Shown here one piece after another: positions 30,464 to 41,190 of a DNA stretch of 64,000 nt (position 1 is the first letter of the stretch; the number at the start of each line of letters is the position of its first letter). The notes under the pieces were generated by a model. It made no database searches. It saw nothing but the letters and a program-made list of their open reading frames with translations, and was not told the DNA's origin. Source of the DNA: Hortaea werneckii (lineage: Eukaryota > Ascomycota > Dothideomycetes > Mycosphaerellales > Teratosphaeriaceae). The position numbers were made by a program, and so were the translations under genes. The DNA lies in assembly GCA_037044905.1 (NCBI GenBank), contig JBAOKB010000007.1, positions 22,521 through 86,520 of the forward strand, written 5' to 3'.

Positions 30464-31809
30464 CTAATCCAGGACGGGGAGATCATCATACTCCTTCCTC
30501 ATAAACTTCCTCAACTCCTCCAACCCATCCCTCAAAGTCTCCGTCCGGTTCACGTAACCAATTCGCACGAAACCCTGAAACTCAGAGCCGAACCCGTAAT
30601 CGCCAGGGAGGAACATCACGCCCGTCTTCTCCTGCAGCGTCTCGCAGAAAATCTTGGCATCGATCGGCTTCCCGTCCCGTTCGAACTTGACGAAAGCGGT
30701 CGTGCCAGCGACGGGTTTAGTCCAAGAACAGTACTCGTCATGTTTCAGGATGAACTTCTCCAATAACTCGAGGTTGGTCCTCGCGAGCTGGATATTGCGA
30801 CCGAGGAGGCTGTGCACCGTTTCGGGACTGAGAGCGAAAGCGGCGACTTGCTGGTCGAGTTGGCTGACGGCGATGGTCGTGTAGTCCCGCGCGCTCGCCA
30901 ACTGTTCGACGATCTCCGGGTTCCGGCTTGCGGCCCAGCCGACGCGGATGCCGGCTAGACTGTACGCTTTGGAGAGGGAGCCGGTGGCGATGGCGTTCTT
31001 GTAGCCCAGGGAGAGGATCGAGGGTGGGAACTCCGGGTCCATGGGGGATGTGCCGTGGAAGAGCGGCCGGTAGACTTCGTCGGATAGGATGATGATGTTT
31101 TTGCTCTCGGCGAGGTCGACGATCTTCTGCATCAGCGACTTGGGGAGGACTTGGCCTGTCGGGTTTTGCGGGTTGCTGTGTGGTTATTAATATTATGTTA
31201 GAAATTTCAGTAAGGGTTTTTGGCTTACTTTAAGACGATCATTCTTGTCTTCTCGTTTACGAGCGCTTTCAACTCCTCGAAATCCGGTAGCCAATTGTTC
31301 TCGGGCCTGCATTTCCATAGATCCCGTTCAACGCCGAGGCTGAGCGGGACATCATAGAGTTGTTGGTATGTCGGATGTTGACATATTACATGATCGCCTG
31401 GGCGCAGCAGGGCATAGAAGGCCAGGAAGTTGGAAGCAATGGCTCCAGGTTGGATTAAGATGTTGTCGGGAGATAGCGGCGAGCTGGACTTGCTTGAGTA
31501 AAGCCTTGCAAGGTTTTGGCGGAGAGCAGAGCTTCCGCGAATCTCACCATATGTCTGTATGGCGTTGAGGTCGATGAGTGATGAGGCCTCGGTCTTCGTT
31601 TCAGACAGCGAAGCAAGTTCATGGATGGAGACGCTGGCGCAACACGTTTCAGCCAGGTTGTACTTTGCGGTGGTCTCGTACTTGTCCATCCACTTCGCAC
31701 TTCAGTCAGTCTATCAGAGACATTCGCAGCATGAGAGCACTTTCGACATAAGAGCGTGTTGTTCTGAGAGACCTACCTGCTCGACGTGGAAAGGTGGAGG
31801 TGGCGCCAT
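30464..31809 (-). CDS. PLP-dependent class I/II aminotransferase
   Basis: Three exons, 31809-31777, 31692-31229 and 31175-30464, give 402 residues; the first exon holds only 11 codons (MAPPPPFHVEQ) and joins cleanly to 'WMDKYETTAKYN'. Fold-type I landmarks: 'LNNPQNPTGQ', Asp198 and Tyr201 in 'LSDEVYRPL' (contacts to the PLP ring), and Lys235 in 'GSLSKAYSLAGIRVGW', which forms the Schiff base. A C-terminal 'FVRIGY' Arg should bind the substrate carboxylate. The family transfers amino groups between amino acids and 2-oxo acids. The closest flavour is the fungal group related to capreomycidine synthase and aspartate aminotransferases; the substrate is unknown. No targeting peptide is seen, so cytosolic location is likely. 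Confidence 0.88.
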
Positions 31810-32607
31810 GGTCTTAGTGCAATAACCTGAACGGTGCTATCGGAAGTTTTCTTTCCTTCGTATGACAGAAGAAGAGTGATGTAGGAAGAACAGAAGCAGT
31901 CTCTCCCTCCTAAGAATGAGGCATGTACTCGCCAACGGTAGGGCGCTCGTATGTACTGCACACTGTATCCACCTGATGACTACAACGGCCGGCCGCGGCT
32001 TGGAAGCTTCACGTTGCCCTGAGTTCGGTTTCCTGTAACACGAGTAGACGACCAGAGTGTTCAACCAGCGTTGATCTACCATGTAGGCAGCAACACGCGT
32101 ACCTGGGAATTGCTTCGTTAAAGCCGCAGTGGATAATAGTCGTCTCAATCGGTGTTGATGTTGTTGTTCCTGATTCTTTGTCGCCGACGCCACGTGCGAT
32201 GGATCATGCATCATGCGGGACTACCTAGGTACTATGTAGCTAGGTGCGGGACTCCACTCTATGGCATCCGTTAACATCAGGTCCGTGCTCTCGGCGGAAC
32301 AGCTCATAGCTGGGAGCGCATGGCGTCGGCCAAGTAGACGCCGACCGACATACAGCTCCAACTTCCACCTCGTCTGCACGCCACCCGTTGATTGTCTTGA
32401 TAGATACACAGACACCCAAGACTTGGTCTGTACGTGACTGGCTCTTGATACACACCTTCCCGTCATTCTTCAATCCCCTTTCCGTCAACGCCATCGAAGT
32501 CACCCATGATAGCCACGTAGCCGACCCGGAACGGTGCTAGACGCGGACGACTGTCGGCAAGCAGCCACGTCGTATCAACCACACTACGAGACATCGCGAC
32601 TCTTACC
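31810..32607. promoter_or_regulatory. Divergent promoter region, aminotransferase and ABCG transporter
   Basis: About 800 bp with no gene. A CTACCTAGGTAC palindromic patch lies near 32221-32232. No specific binding site can be named. Confidence 0.4.
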
Positions 32608-35600
32608 ATGTGGCGAGGCGTATACGCAGCGTCATGCGCCCTGCTTCTGACCCTCCCCGGGTTAGCATCGGCCGGCCGACAGACGCATCAATTCTACACC
32701 ACCAACGATGATCTACTACCCCAGCAGAACCCCTTCGGCCTTTACGATAAGAGACCCGACGACTGCCCGCCATGTTTCAACTGCAACCTTGACGATTTCA
32801 CCTGCCAGCAGTTTGCAAACTGTACCAAGAGCAGTGGCAAGTGCTCTTGTCCGCCGGGCTTCGGCGGCGACGATTGCAGCGAGCCGCTCTGCGGTTCACT
32901 GGTCGATGGCAGCAACAGGCTCCCCCGACAAGGCAAAGAGTGCGAATGTAATGAGGGATGGGAAGGCATCAACTGCAATGTATGCAAGACCAACGAGGCA
33001 TGTAGACCCTTCATGCCGCCGGGGCAAGAGGACGAAGCGGTCTGCTACAGGGAGGGCTTGGTGGTAAATGAGAACTTCCAGATGTGTGACATCACCAACA
33101 AGAAGATCTTGGACCAGTTGAAGACTCAGAAACCCCAGGCGACCTTCAGCTGTAATGCTGAGCGGCACGAATGCAACTTCCAGTTTTGGGTCGACCAACA
33201 GGAGAGTTTCTACTGCGCTTTGGATAATTGCGAGTGGAGTTCAGAAGCTACGGACACCCGAAATAAGACGGCCTACAGATGCGAAAATGTCCAGTGTAAG
33301 TGCGTGCCTGGACGCCTGCTGTGTGGCAGTGAGAACAGCATCGACATTGGTGATTTTTTGGACCAAGATATCAAAGGGCCTGCATCTTTCAGGTCTCAAC
33401 ACACCTACGGCGGCTCCCCGACTGACGGGAGTATCTTCTCCGAGCCTGCGATGAATGAGCTGATATCTAGCGTCTTTGGTGATCCGAGTATCACACTCAA
33501 CTGCCATAGCGGAGAATGCTTGTACAAGACCGAGCTGCCTGGATACCAACGACCTATCAAGAAGATCAACACGCCACTGATTGCGGGTGTAATCGCCGGC
33601 TGTGCGCTCTTTGTAGTCGCTGTCATTCTGCTTATCTTCTTTTTGAGTCGACGCAACGCAAACAAGTATGGCCCAATTCACCTTGGCGATGACGAGGAGG
33701 AAGAGAATGCGAAGCTTATGGCTGACCATAAGCCCGCGGCCATGCATTTCGAGAATGTCTCGTACAATCTCAAAGGCAAGAGTATCCTGTCTGGCATCTC
33801 AGGCTCGGTACATCCCGGCGAGCTCCTTGCTATCATGGGCGCCTCAGGTGCGGGCAAGACGAGCTTCCTGGACATCCTCGCGCGGAAGAAGAAACGAGGA
33901 GCGGTGCTTGGTGACTTCTGGCTCAACGGCGAGAAGGTTTTGGATGATGACTTCCGTTCGGTGATCGGCTTTGTTGACCAGGATGACACCATGCTTCCGA
34001 CCTTGACAGTCCACGAAACCATCTTAGACTCCGCTTTGCTGAGATTGCCGAAGGACATGAGCGTCGCCTCAAAGATCCAGAAGGCCGAGGATGTTGAAAG
34101 GCAACTTGGTATCTATCACATCAGGCACCAGGTCATCGGCTCAGAGGAAGGCAATGGCCGCGGCATTTCTGGTGGCGAGAAGAGACGAGTTGGTATCGCT
34201 TGCGAGCTAGTGACGAGTCCGAGCATCCTCTTCCTGGACGAGCCGACTTCTGGTCTGGACGCTTACAACGCCTTCAACGTGGTCGAATGTCTTGTGACGT
34301 TGGTCAAGACGTACAACCGAACAGTGGTGTTCACTATCCACCAGCCACGTTCAAACATCGTCGCCTTGTTCGATCAGCTTATATTGCTCGCTCAAGGTCG
34401 AACTGTCTACTCTGGACCCTTCGACAAATGCCAAAACTACTTCGACAGTATTGGATACGCATGTCCGCCCGGATTCAATATTGCAGACTACCTCGTCGAT
34501 CTGACTATGCACGCCGGCACGCCTCATGAGCCGGTCGATCATCTCGTACAGGAAGCTGCTGGGCCAAACAGTGATGGGCTAATCACTAGGGCCAGCTCCA
34601 CAATGGCTGTGAAATCGGTGCAAAGCGTGAGCAACGCAAGTATTGAGACGGCAGACGGGCACATCAGACCCAAGAACAAGCGGAAAACGAGCGTGAGGCA
34701 GCAGCAGGAGCAACAGCTCTTTACGCCTCACAAGGGAGCCTCGGACAAGGCCGCGCCTCAGTCTGCGGGCAGCATGCGGAGTGAAGGAGACAGCATTGTC
34801 GGTGGTGACGATGACCGGAACCAGTGGGTCAAGATGTCGAGGCAACAGCCGCACCACCAAGCAGATGATCCGCACAACCTACCGCCCTCCGCCGACGGCG
34901 GCACAGACACAAACTTGGATCTCCTGATCAATGCGTACGAGGACTCGGATGTGGCCGCCAAGCTCCGCGAAGATATCCACAACGCCACCTGCCCTCCAGA
35001 TGCCAACGGACATCCTCTCGGGCCTCAATCTTCTGGCGGGCGAGTGAAAGGATACCGCAAGCCATGGATCCACGTCCAATTCGCCATCCTCTCGCGACGT
35101 ACCTGGCGCAATCTGTACCGCAATCCGATGCTCATGCTGACTCACTACGCCATCGCCATCGTCCTCGCCGTCTTCATCGGTTTCCTCTTCTACGGCCTCA
35201 CGGACGACCTGCCGGGCTTCCAGAACCGAATCGGTTTCTTCTTCTTCATCTTGGCACTCTTCGGCTTTAGCACGCTTACGAGCTTGACCGTCTTCGCACC
35301 TGAGCGGCTGCTTTTCGTCCGCGAAAGGGCCAAGGGCTATTACCACCCTGCCGCGTACTACGCTGCCAAGGTCGTCTTTGACATTGTGCCTTTGCGTCTG
35401 CTGCCACCGCTCATTATGGGTGCTATTATGTACCCCATGACTGGGTTGGTACCGGCTTGGGCCGAGTTCTGGAAGTACATCTTGTTCATTGTCTTGTTCA
35501 ACCTTGCAGCTGCGGCTATCTGTCTGTTCATTGGCATCTGTGTCAGGAACCAGGGCGTTGCCAACCTACTTGGCGTCCTCGTCATGCTGTTTAGCTTGCT

Positions 35601-35956
35601 GTTTGGTGGGTTCTTGCTCAATCGGAACACGATTCCGCCGCCTGTGAGGTGGTTGCAGGACGTAAGTTATCCAGATTGAGAATTTTCTTTGAAAGGTTTC
35701 ATGCTGACGTCGACCTTAGCTTTCTATCTTCCATTATGCTTTCGAGGGCCTCATTGTCAACGAAGCTCGATACCTGTCGCTTGTTGACAAGAAGTATGGT
35801 CTTGACATCGAGGTGCCTGGCTCAGCTATTTTGTCAAGCTTCGGCTTCGATGTACTGGCCGTGTGGCGAGACGCGATCGGACTCGCCGTGTTCTGTGGCG
35901 CGTTCCTTGTCCTTGGATACGCTGCGCTTCATGTTTTCCTGGTTGAGAAGAGATAG
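32608..35956 (+). CDS. ADP1: ABCG-family ABC transporter with EGF-like extracellular N-terminus (Adp1-like)
   Basis: Two exons, 32608-35661 and 35720-35956, 1096 residues. An N-terminal signal peptide ('ASCALLLTLPGLASA') precedes a Cys-rich extracellular region with EGF-like spacing ('CSCPPGFGGDDC', 'CECNEGWEGINCNVC'). One membrane helix follows (about residues 322-350), then a cytosolic nucleotide-binding domain: Walker A 'GASGAGKTS' near 411, signature 'GISGGEKRR' near 519 and Walker B 'LFLDEPTSGLD' near 541. A long polar linker leads to the C-terminal membrane domain starting near 822. This order matches yeast Adp1, a half-size ABCG protein of unsettled substrate. The second exon supplies the final helix, ending 'HVFLVEKR'. 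Identity as an Adp1-like protein is firm; transported compound unknown. Confidence 0.92.
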
Positions 35957-36423
35957 CACTGGTGTACATATTTTGTCGTTGAACATTGTCGATGCCCCGT
36001 TCAGCGCATGGGCATACTGAATGCATTGTTTAAGAACCCATTGGAACATACTTGAGGCACCCTAGCCACATTCACTAAATTACAACGACCTAGTTGGAAG
36101 CTGCTGACATGGACCAGTGGCTGATTTAGTACTGAGCCTTGAATGAATGTTTGCCCAATTCTCGAGGCTAAGCCGAAATGTTCTTCCAAGTCTGCATATT
36201 CACAAAGCAACCCGAACAAGCGCGTTGCCGTCAAACACAAAGACACGACAAAGATGATACTTGAGCTCGGCTTTTCAATGTCATTGTCCGACCGACGTGC
36301 TTTTGATAAAGCACATGCAACTTTCGAAAAGACTTGATCGGCCAGATTCCCGAATTCGTCGACCGGATTGATCAAACAACTTCAAGCCCACAACCAAACA
36401 TCGAAGCGATCAAACTAAAACTC
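35957..36423. other. Intergenic region between ADP1-like gene and first RBR gene
   Basis: No coding signal with an ATG start. The open frame reaching back to 36334 uses TTG and is probably 5' leader of the next gene. Confidence 0.45.
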
Positions 36424-38307
36424 ATGGCGCATACACCAGGGGAGTGCAGTGTTTGCTGCGAACCTACCATCCGTCCTGTTCTCGTTGTCGGTGATCCAGT
36501 CTGCTCAGACTGCTTCAACAAACATGTGAGAGTCAAGTTCATCGACGCGCTGCGGTTTGAACACAGCTACCCTGTCACCTGGGGTGACAACAGGCTGAAG
36601 CCTCAAGACTTTCTCGAGTATCTACCTAGCGACTTTATGACGGCCTGGCTCGAGCGTGAAAAGGAGTACCAGATTCAACCCGCCGACCGTGTGTATTGTC
36701 AACATCAACGTCCCAACAACCAGACGACCGAAGTCTGCAATCACTTCTTCGGTTCCAAGGTCGAGGCGGCGGGAAAGACCTTCGATTGCCCCGATTGCCA
36801 CCACCTCACCTGTGGCACATGCCGCGAAGCCATCCACGGCGACCAGCAAAAGCATACCTGCCAAGCCAACGGATCCGCGACCAACTCTCAAGACACTTTC
36901 CAAGGTCAGAAGCGCGGCCGCGACTACCAGCTCTGTCCGGATTGCAGCGTAGGCTACTGGCAAGCCGATGGCTGCAACGTCATGCGCTGCGAGACGCCCA
37001 GCTGCTACAGGCACAAGATCAAGTTCTGCTTCCTCTGCGGCGAGAAAGCGTCCCATTATGGGGGCCATTTCGCCCCCGGACAGCCGTGCGTGATGTTCGG
37101 TAGGCCGGGTCCACGCGGCATCTACGCCCCTGACCGTCCTCGCCCGGACGTGAGAGGCGTGGCGAATCGCCCGCGTCCGCAAGCTCGGCATGATGTCCCT
37201 GGAGCTGCGGCTGGACTCGAGGAGCAAGTTGCAGCAGCTCGAGCGGAGCTTCTACAGCGGATGAGACGCGCGGACGAGCGGGCTCTACAGTTCGATCCTT
37301 TCGCTCGCCTGGACGCTCACCAGAGAGAGATCGTCGCCGATGCCCAGTTCGAGGCCAGGCACGCGAGGCGTGAGGCTGCGCGGCTTGAGATGATGGCGGA
37401 GAGATTCGGCCAGCAGGGGCAACCTGAGGATGCGGCTCTCCGTCTCTTCCACGCCGCGCTCGCGAATGGTCATGCAGACGATGTACAAGTGCATAGGGGA
37501 CCTATGCCTCGTGTTGATGGTCTCCCTCCTCCTGGGTTCCACCATCCTAACCTCCTCTTCATGCCTCGTCCCGACATGCCTCGTCCCGACATGCCTCGTC
37601 CTGACATGCCTCGTCATGACATGCCTCTTCCTGACATACCTCGTCCTGACATGCCTCGTGCTGACGTCCGTCGAGCACCGAGGCTACCAGTGCTCCCTCG
37701 AGCTCCTCGCGCGGATCAGGGAGGTCAAAGGGGCAATGAAGCCAGAGCACAGCCGGCCCAGAGACCTCAAGGACGCGGCAACTGGTTCGTAGACCGTATT
37801 GCGAACCTAAGAGGCAGGTTCGCACGTCTCTTCGGCGAAGCCATCCCAGACGTCCCGGTCGGGCCAGGGGCAGCAGCAGAGGACGAGGCTCGAGGACAGA
37901 ACCAACAGGGCGCACAGCGTCCCAACCGCGAAATGCCACCCGGCGTCCTCGAAGCCATGGGCAGAGAAAACCGTGCGCTCCCGCTCGACGGTCCCATGAA
38001 CCTCCGCCCGCTTCGCCCCCGCGCCGACGCCAATGCAGCCATACACCTCGCTCTATTCCCCGCCGCAGCCGTGCCGGACATCATCGAAGAAGACTTCGCC
38101 ATGCGCCAGGCACTGCTGCAGGAGGCCCAACGGGACTTTGCCGAGGCGATGAGACATCTGGACGACTTGCCGATGCAGGCGCGTCATGGCCTGGTCGACG
38201 TGCTGGATGATCTTCACAATCTGGCGGGAAATCTGCGACGGCCGGTGCGGGAGGTACGGCGTGGGAATGAAGGAAGGAGGGATGGTCCCGCTCGTGGGGA
38301 GGAGTAG
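36424..38307 (+). CDS. RBR-type (IBR/RING2) putative E3 ubiquitin ligase A
   Basis: Single exon, 627 residues from the first in-frame ATG. The N-terminus has an abbreviated RING1-like pair ('CSVCCEP', 'VCSDCFNKH') lacking the central Cys-His part, then an in-between-RING module ('RVYCQH', 'DCPDCHHLTCGTCREA', 'KHTC'), then RING2 'LCPDCSVGYWQADGCNVMRC' and 'FCFLCGEK'. In RBR ligases the Cys in the 'GC' of RING2 accepts ubiquitin from E2; it is present here. The C-terminal half is Arg/Pro/Ala rich, with a seven-copy 15-bp repeat and a coiled, basic region. Homologues lie tail-to-tail at 38997-40514 and at 56657-59555. Substrates unknown. Confidence 0.82.
   Translation: MAHTPGECSVCCEPTIRPVLVVGDPVCSDCFNKHVRVKFIDALRFEHSYPVTWGDNRLKPQDFLEYLPSDFMTAWLEREKEYQIQPADRVYCQHQRPNNQTTEVCNHFFGSKVEAAGKTFDCPDCHHLTCGTCREAIHGDQQKHTCQANGSATNSQDTFQGQKRGRDYQLCPDCSVGYWQADGCNVMRCETPSCYRHKIKFCFLCGEKASHYGGHFAPGQPCVMFGRPGPRGIYAPDRPRPDVRGVANRPRPQARHDVPGAAAGLEEQVAAARAELLQRMRRADERALQFDPFARLDAHQREIVADAQFEARHARREAARLEMMAERFGQQGQPEDAALRLFHAALANGHADDVQVHRGPMPRVDGLPPPGFHHPNLLFMPRPDMPRPDMPRPDMPRHDMPLPDIPRPDMPRADVRRAPRLPVLPRAPRADQGGQRGNEARAQPAQRPQGRGNWFVDRIANLRGRFARLFGEAIPDVPVGPGAAAEDEARGQNQQGAQRPNREMPPGVLEAMGRENRALPLDGPMNLRPLRPRADANAAIHLALFPAAAVPDIIEEDFAMRQALLQEAQRDFAEAMRHLDDLPMQARHGLVDVLDDLHNLAGNLRRPVREVRRGNEGRRDGPARGEE
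37561..37665 (+). repeat. 15-bp coding tandem repeat, seven units
   Basis: Seven units of ATGCCTCGTCCTGAC with a few substitutions encode (MPRPD)n inside RBR gene A. In-frame unit gain or loss would not break the gene. Confidence 0.9.
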
Positions 38308-38996
38308 GCGACTGTGGGCAATGATCTAGGGGTGGGGATTGGAGGAATTCAATGTGCTTTGGATGGTCTAGATGATGCGGAATGCGATGGTAAGTTCCAA
38401 GGGGAAAAGGAAGTGAAAAAAAAGAAAAAAAAAACAAAAAAAGAGGAGTGATGCCAATGTGAAGATCTATGCGATGCAGAATACGCGGTTGCGATATGGA
38501 AAGGCAATCCTGCAGATTGCTGCCAATGATGATGGAGTTTAGGCGTTTGTTTAATGAAATTGATTTCGCATTCTTGGAGTCCCTGAGGTGATGTGCCTGT
38601 AGACAATTCTTCCGCTGTCCATTGCACTATGATGGAGCGAGATCAGGTGGAGGAAAGAGCGGAGCAGGCAGAGTTCCATGCGCCGACAAGTCTACCAAGA
38701 AAGGGAGATTCACGCTGAATGAAGGCTGAATGACAGCACAAATAGTTGACTGTGGAGATCTCATCAAATGTGGTTCATCTATCTTTTTTTTTTTTTTTTT
38801 TTTTTGGTTTTCGAAAAGTCCTGGGGGATAAGAAGTCCTGGGGGATAAGAAGTATTGATTTTCATCAGCCGGACAAAGCATTCCAGTAAAAAAACGTTCT
38901 GACTCATTTTGGCAACAATAGTATGATAGTTTCCGCATAATTCAACCGCCCGTCTCTTCACTACGCACTGCAGTTGGCAACTTCCAATTCTACATT
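38308..38996. other. Convergent intergenic region with poly-T and a 17-bp duplication
   Basis: Between two RBR genes that converge. Holds an A-rich run near 38418-38441, 22 consecutive T at 38784-38805, and a perfect 17-bp tandem duplication (38817-38833 and 38834-38850, AGTCCTGGGGGATAAGA). No gene. Confidence 0.6.
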
Positions 38997-40514
38997 TTAC
39001 GCCGGAATCCCTCCACCTCTTTCTTGACTTTCCAGTTCCATCAACCGCTGCTCCGCTCCCTTGAAGAACGCAGCACGTTCGCTCCTGTAGACCTCAACAG
39101 CTAGACGTAAACCAAGGTGCGGATTGCTCCACCACCCGGAAAACTCGGCATCCTCCACGTCCTCTTCGATCATGTCCGCAGCCTCTTCCGCATGTTGAAC
39201 CAGCTGTCGCAGTACCTGCGGGTCATTGATGGCCTGGTAGACCACGTGCCGGTCTAGCTGCACCATGACGGCTTTCGCAAGACGGTGAAAAGTGAACTGC
39301 TGATGAGACAGAGTGCGAAAACTTTGTGTCTCTTCTAGCATTTTCGTGTAGTAGTCGCTGACTGTCGAGTGCGCGTGGCGATTGGAACGAGGCCAGGTGA
39401 GTTTGCGGTGGAGCCTCTTGTCTACCCAGGGAGGTAGAACATCCGTCACAGGCTCCCATAGGACGTCGAGCCTGTTCTCGATAGATGCGAGATAGGCTTC
39501 ATGTCGGGCGAAAAAGAGATGATATGGGCCTATAAGCTGATCGGTGACAGGTTCGGGTGATGCCAGGTTTTCAAGAGCTGTCATCAGGTTGCGAAGACTG
39601 CCTGCCGTAGTCGTGTAGGCCTCTAGAACCTCGTCAAGTATCTGGACGCTGTCCTCGAACTCCACAGGAAACGCCTGTGATGTCAAAGCAGCCTCAATTG
39701 CATCTGCCGCAATCCCGAGAAATTCCTCATACCTGGACGTGGGTTGTCGTACTTCGAATCGCAGCATATCCAGATCCCAAAGGGCGTTGTCGAGCGCCCA
39801 ATCGAACTCCTCGATTTCGTCGTCGTCATAGAGTGCCTCATCTGTCCCCGGCTGGTTGTACCTAGGGCACGGCATCCCAACAGCAAAGTGATCCATCTCG
39901 GTCTGAGAAATGTCCACGCCACATATATAGCAGAAAGACGTGCCGCAGCCGCACATAAGATGATTGCAGCCGGCCGCGAGGCTAATTGGTGTCTGACACT
40001 TCGGGCAGAGCTGATAATCCTTGCCTCGCTGCATGCCAGTGAATGGGTCTTGAACAGCCACCTCCTCCTCGGTGCAAATGTGCTGGGTAGTGGGATCCTG
40101 CAAGCCTTCGCCGCAAGACATGCAAGTAGGGTTCCCGCAGAGATTGCACTCAGCGATGACTTCACACACCGGCCCTAGCTTCTCTCCGATGAACGCACCA
40201 CACTCTTCGCCGCTTGCCGTCGAGTGCTTACAATACACTCTCTCGTTAATCGTGAGCCTATACTCCCTCTCTTTGAAGAGCCATTGGAGCAGAAACTCGT
40301 CTGGCAGGTACTCAGGGAACTCGGTTGCAGAAACCGCCACGCTGCCCCATCTCACGGGGTACAAGAACTCATGCTTGATGGCTGCTTCAAACTGTGGCAG
40401 CATTGATTCGGTGAAGCATTCAGTGCAAACGGCGTCTTCGGTGATGATCAGCTTTTCTTCAACCGGCTTCTCCTCGCAGCACACAGTACATTCGAATGTT
40501 GCCGGGGAATCCAT
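38997..40514 (-). CDS. RBR-type (IBR/RING2) putative E3 ubiquitin ligase B
   Basis: Single exon, 505 residues. Same architecture as gene A: a RING1-like start ('CTVCCEEKP', 'VCTECFTES'), 'FPEYLPDEFLLQWL' matching 'FLEYLPSDFMTAWL' of A, IBR ('RVYCKH', 'ECNLCGNPTCMSCGEG', 'QHIC') and RING2 'CPKCQTPISLAAGCNHLMC' with 'FCYICG'. The putative catalytic Cys in 'AGC' is kept. After the zinc modules the protein is acidic and helical ('DDDEIEEFDWALDNALWDLD'), unlike the basic Pro-rich tail of A. The shared N-terminal half and inverted placement suggest an old duplication with exchanged C-termini. Confidence 0.85.
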   Translation of the reverse strand: MDSPATFECTVCCEEKPVEEKLIITEDAVCTECFTESMLPQFEAAIKHEFLYPVRWGSVAVSATEFPEYLPDEFLLQWLFKEREYRLTINERVYCKHSTASGEECGAFIGEKLGPVCEVIAECNLCGNPTCMSCGEGLQDPTTQHICTEEEVAVQDPFTGMQRGKDYQLCPKCQTPISLAAGCNHLMCGCGTSFCYICGVDISQTEMDHFAVGMPCPRYNQPGTDEALYDDDEIEEFDWALDNALWDLDMLRFEVRQPTSRYEEFLGIAADAIEAALTSQAFPVEFEDSVQILDEVLEAYTTTAGSLRNLMTALENLASPEPVTDQLIGPYHLFFARHEAYLASIENRLDVLWEPVTDVLPPWVDKRLHRKLTWPRSNRHAHSTVSDYYTKMLEETQSFRTLSHQQFTFHRLAKAVMVQLDRHVVYQAINDPQVLRQLVQHAEEAADMIEEDVEDAEFSGWWSNPHLGLRLAVEVYRSERAAFFKGAEQRLMELESQERGGGIPA

Positions 40515-41190
40515 GGCGCCGGAAGCAGGTGAGCAGAAGCTATAGGACGCTGTCGAGATGTGGCGGACGAGACGGATGATGACCGCCGCAGCTCAGCGGC
40601 CGCTTCGCAGCGAGTAGGCCAGCGTTCGCCACACCGAGTTATTTTGCTGAAAAGTTGTGCTGTCGACGGAGAAGTGTGAAGAATAAGTTTCGGGGCCAGG
40701 AGAAGGCGGCACGTTTGCGTGTCGGGTGTTGGCGGCGGAAGCGCAGCTTTTGGTTTCGGCAGGCGCGATTCACCAAACGCGGGCATTCACTTCTTCATAA
40801 GGTACGTCTCTCAGACAGCGATGGGACTGTCTTCGAACAGGATCAAGCACTGTCGTAGCAGGTCAACAGAAAGATGTGAGACACAGACGCAGATCTCAAA
40901 GACAAGGATTGAGAGGATGGCTGAAGAACGACTCTGCCAAGAAAAACAGCATCAAATGGAGGTATTCTGAGTCGGGTTTTACCTACGTGAATGCCGCTCA
41001 GACATGATCTGCGAGGTTCGGCCTAGCGAGAATTTTCTACTCCTGACGTAGGCAGTCTGCCGGACTCTCAAGCAAGGAAGAAAGTAGAACTACAGTAACT
41101 TTTCAGCGGAATCCGATGGCAGTATTGTACATCCAGCAGCTTTTGGGTATCATCAAACCGCATATATAGTAGGTGTACACCAGCACCTTC
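40515..41190. other. Intergenic region between RBR gene B and JIP5
   Basis: About 680 bp, the promoter side of RBR gene B and the 3' side of JIP5. Open frames here are short and unconvincing. Confidence 0.4.

Noticed and set aside
32608..35956. Horizontally acquired EGF-like receptor fused to ABC transporter
   Set aside because: The EGF-like N-terminus plus ABCG layout is the normal architecture of fungal Adp1 proteins.
36334..36423. N-terminal extension of RBR gene A
   Set aside because: It begins with TTG, has no resemblance to paralogue B, and the ATG at 36424 starts right before the conserved CxxC pair.
37285..37617. Antisense frame with VGTRHVGTRH repeats
   Set aside because: Mirror of the 15-bp coding repeat of RBR gene A on the plus strand.
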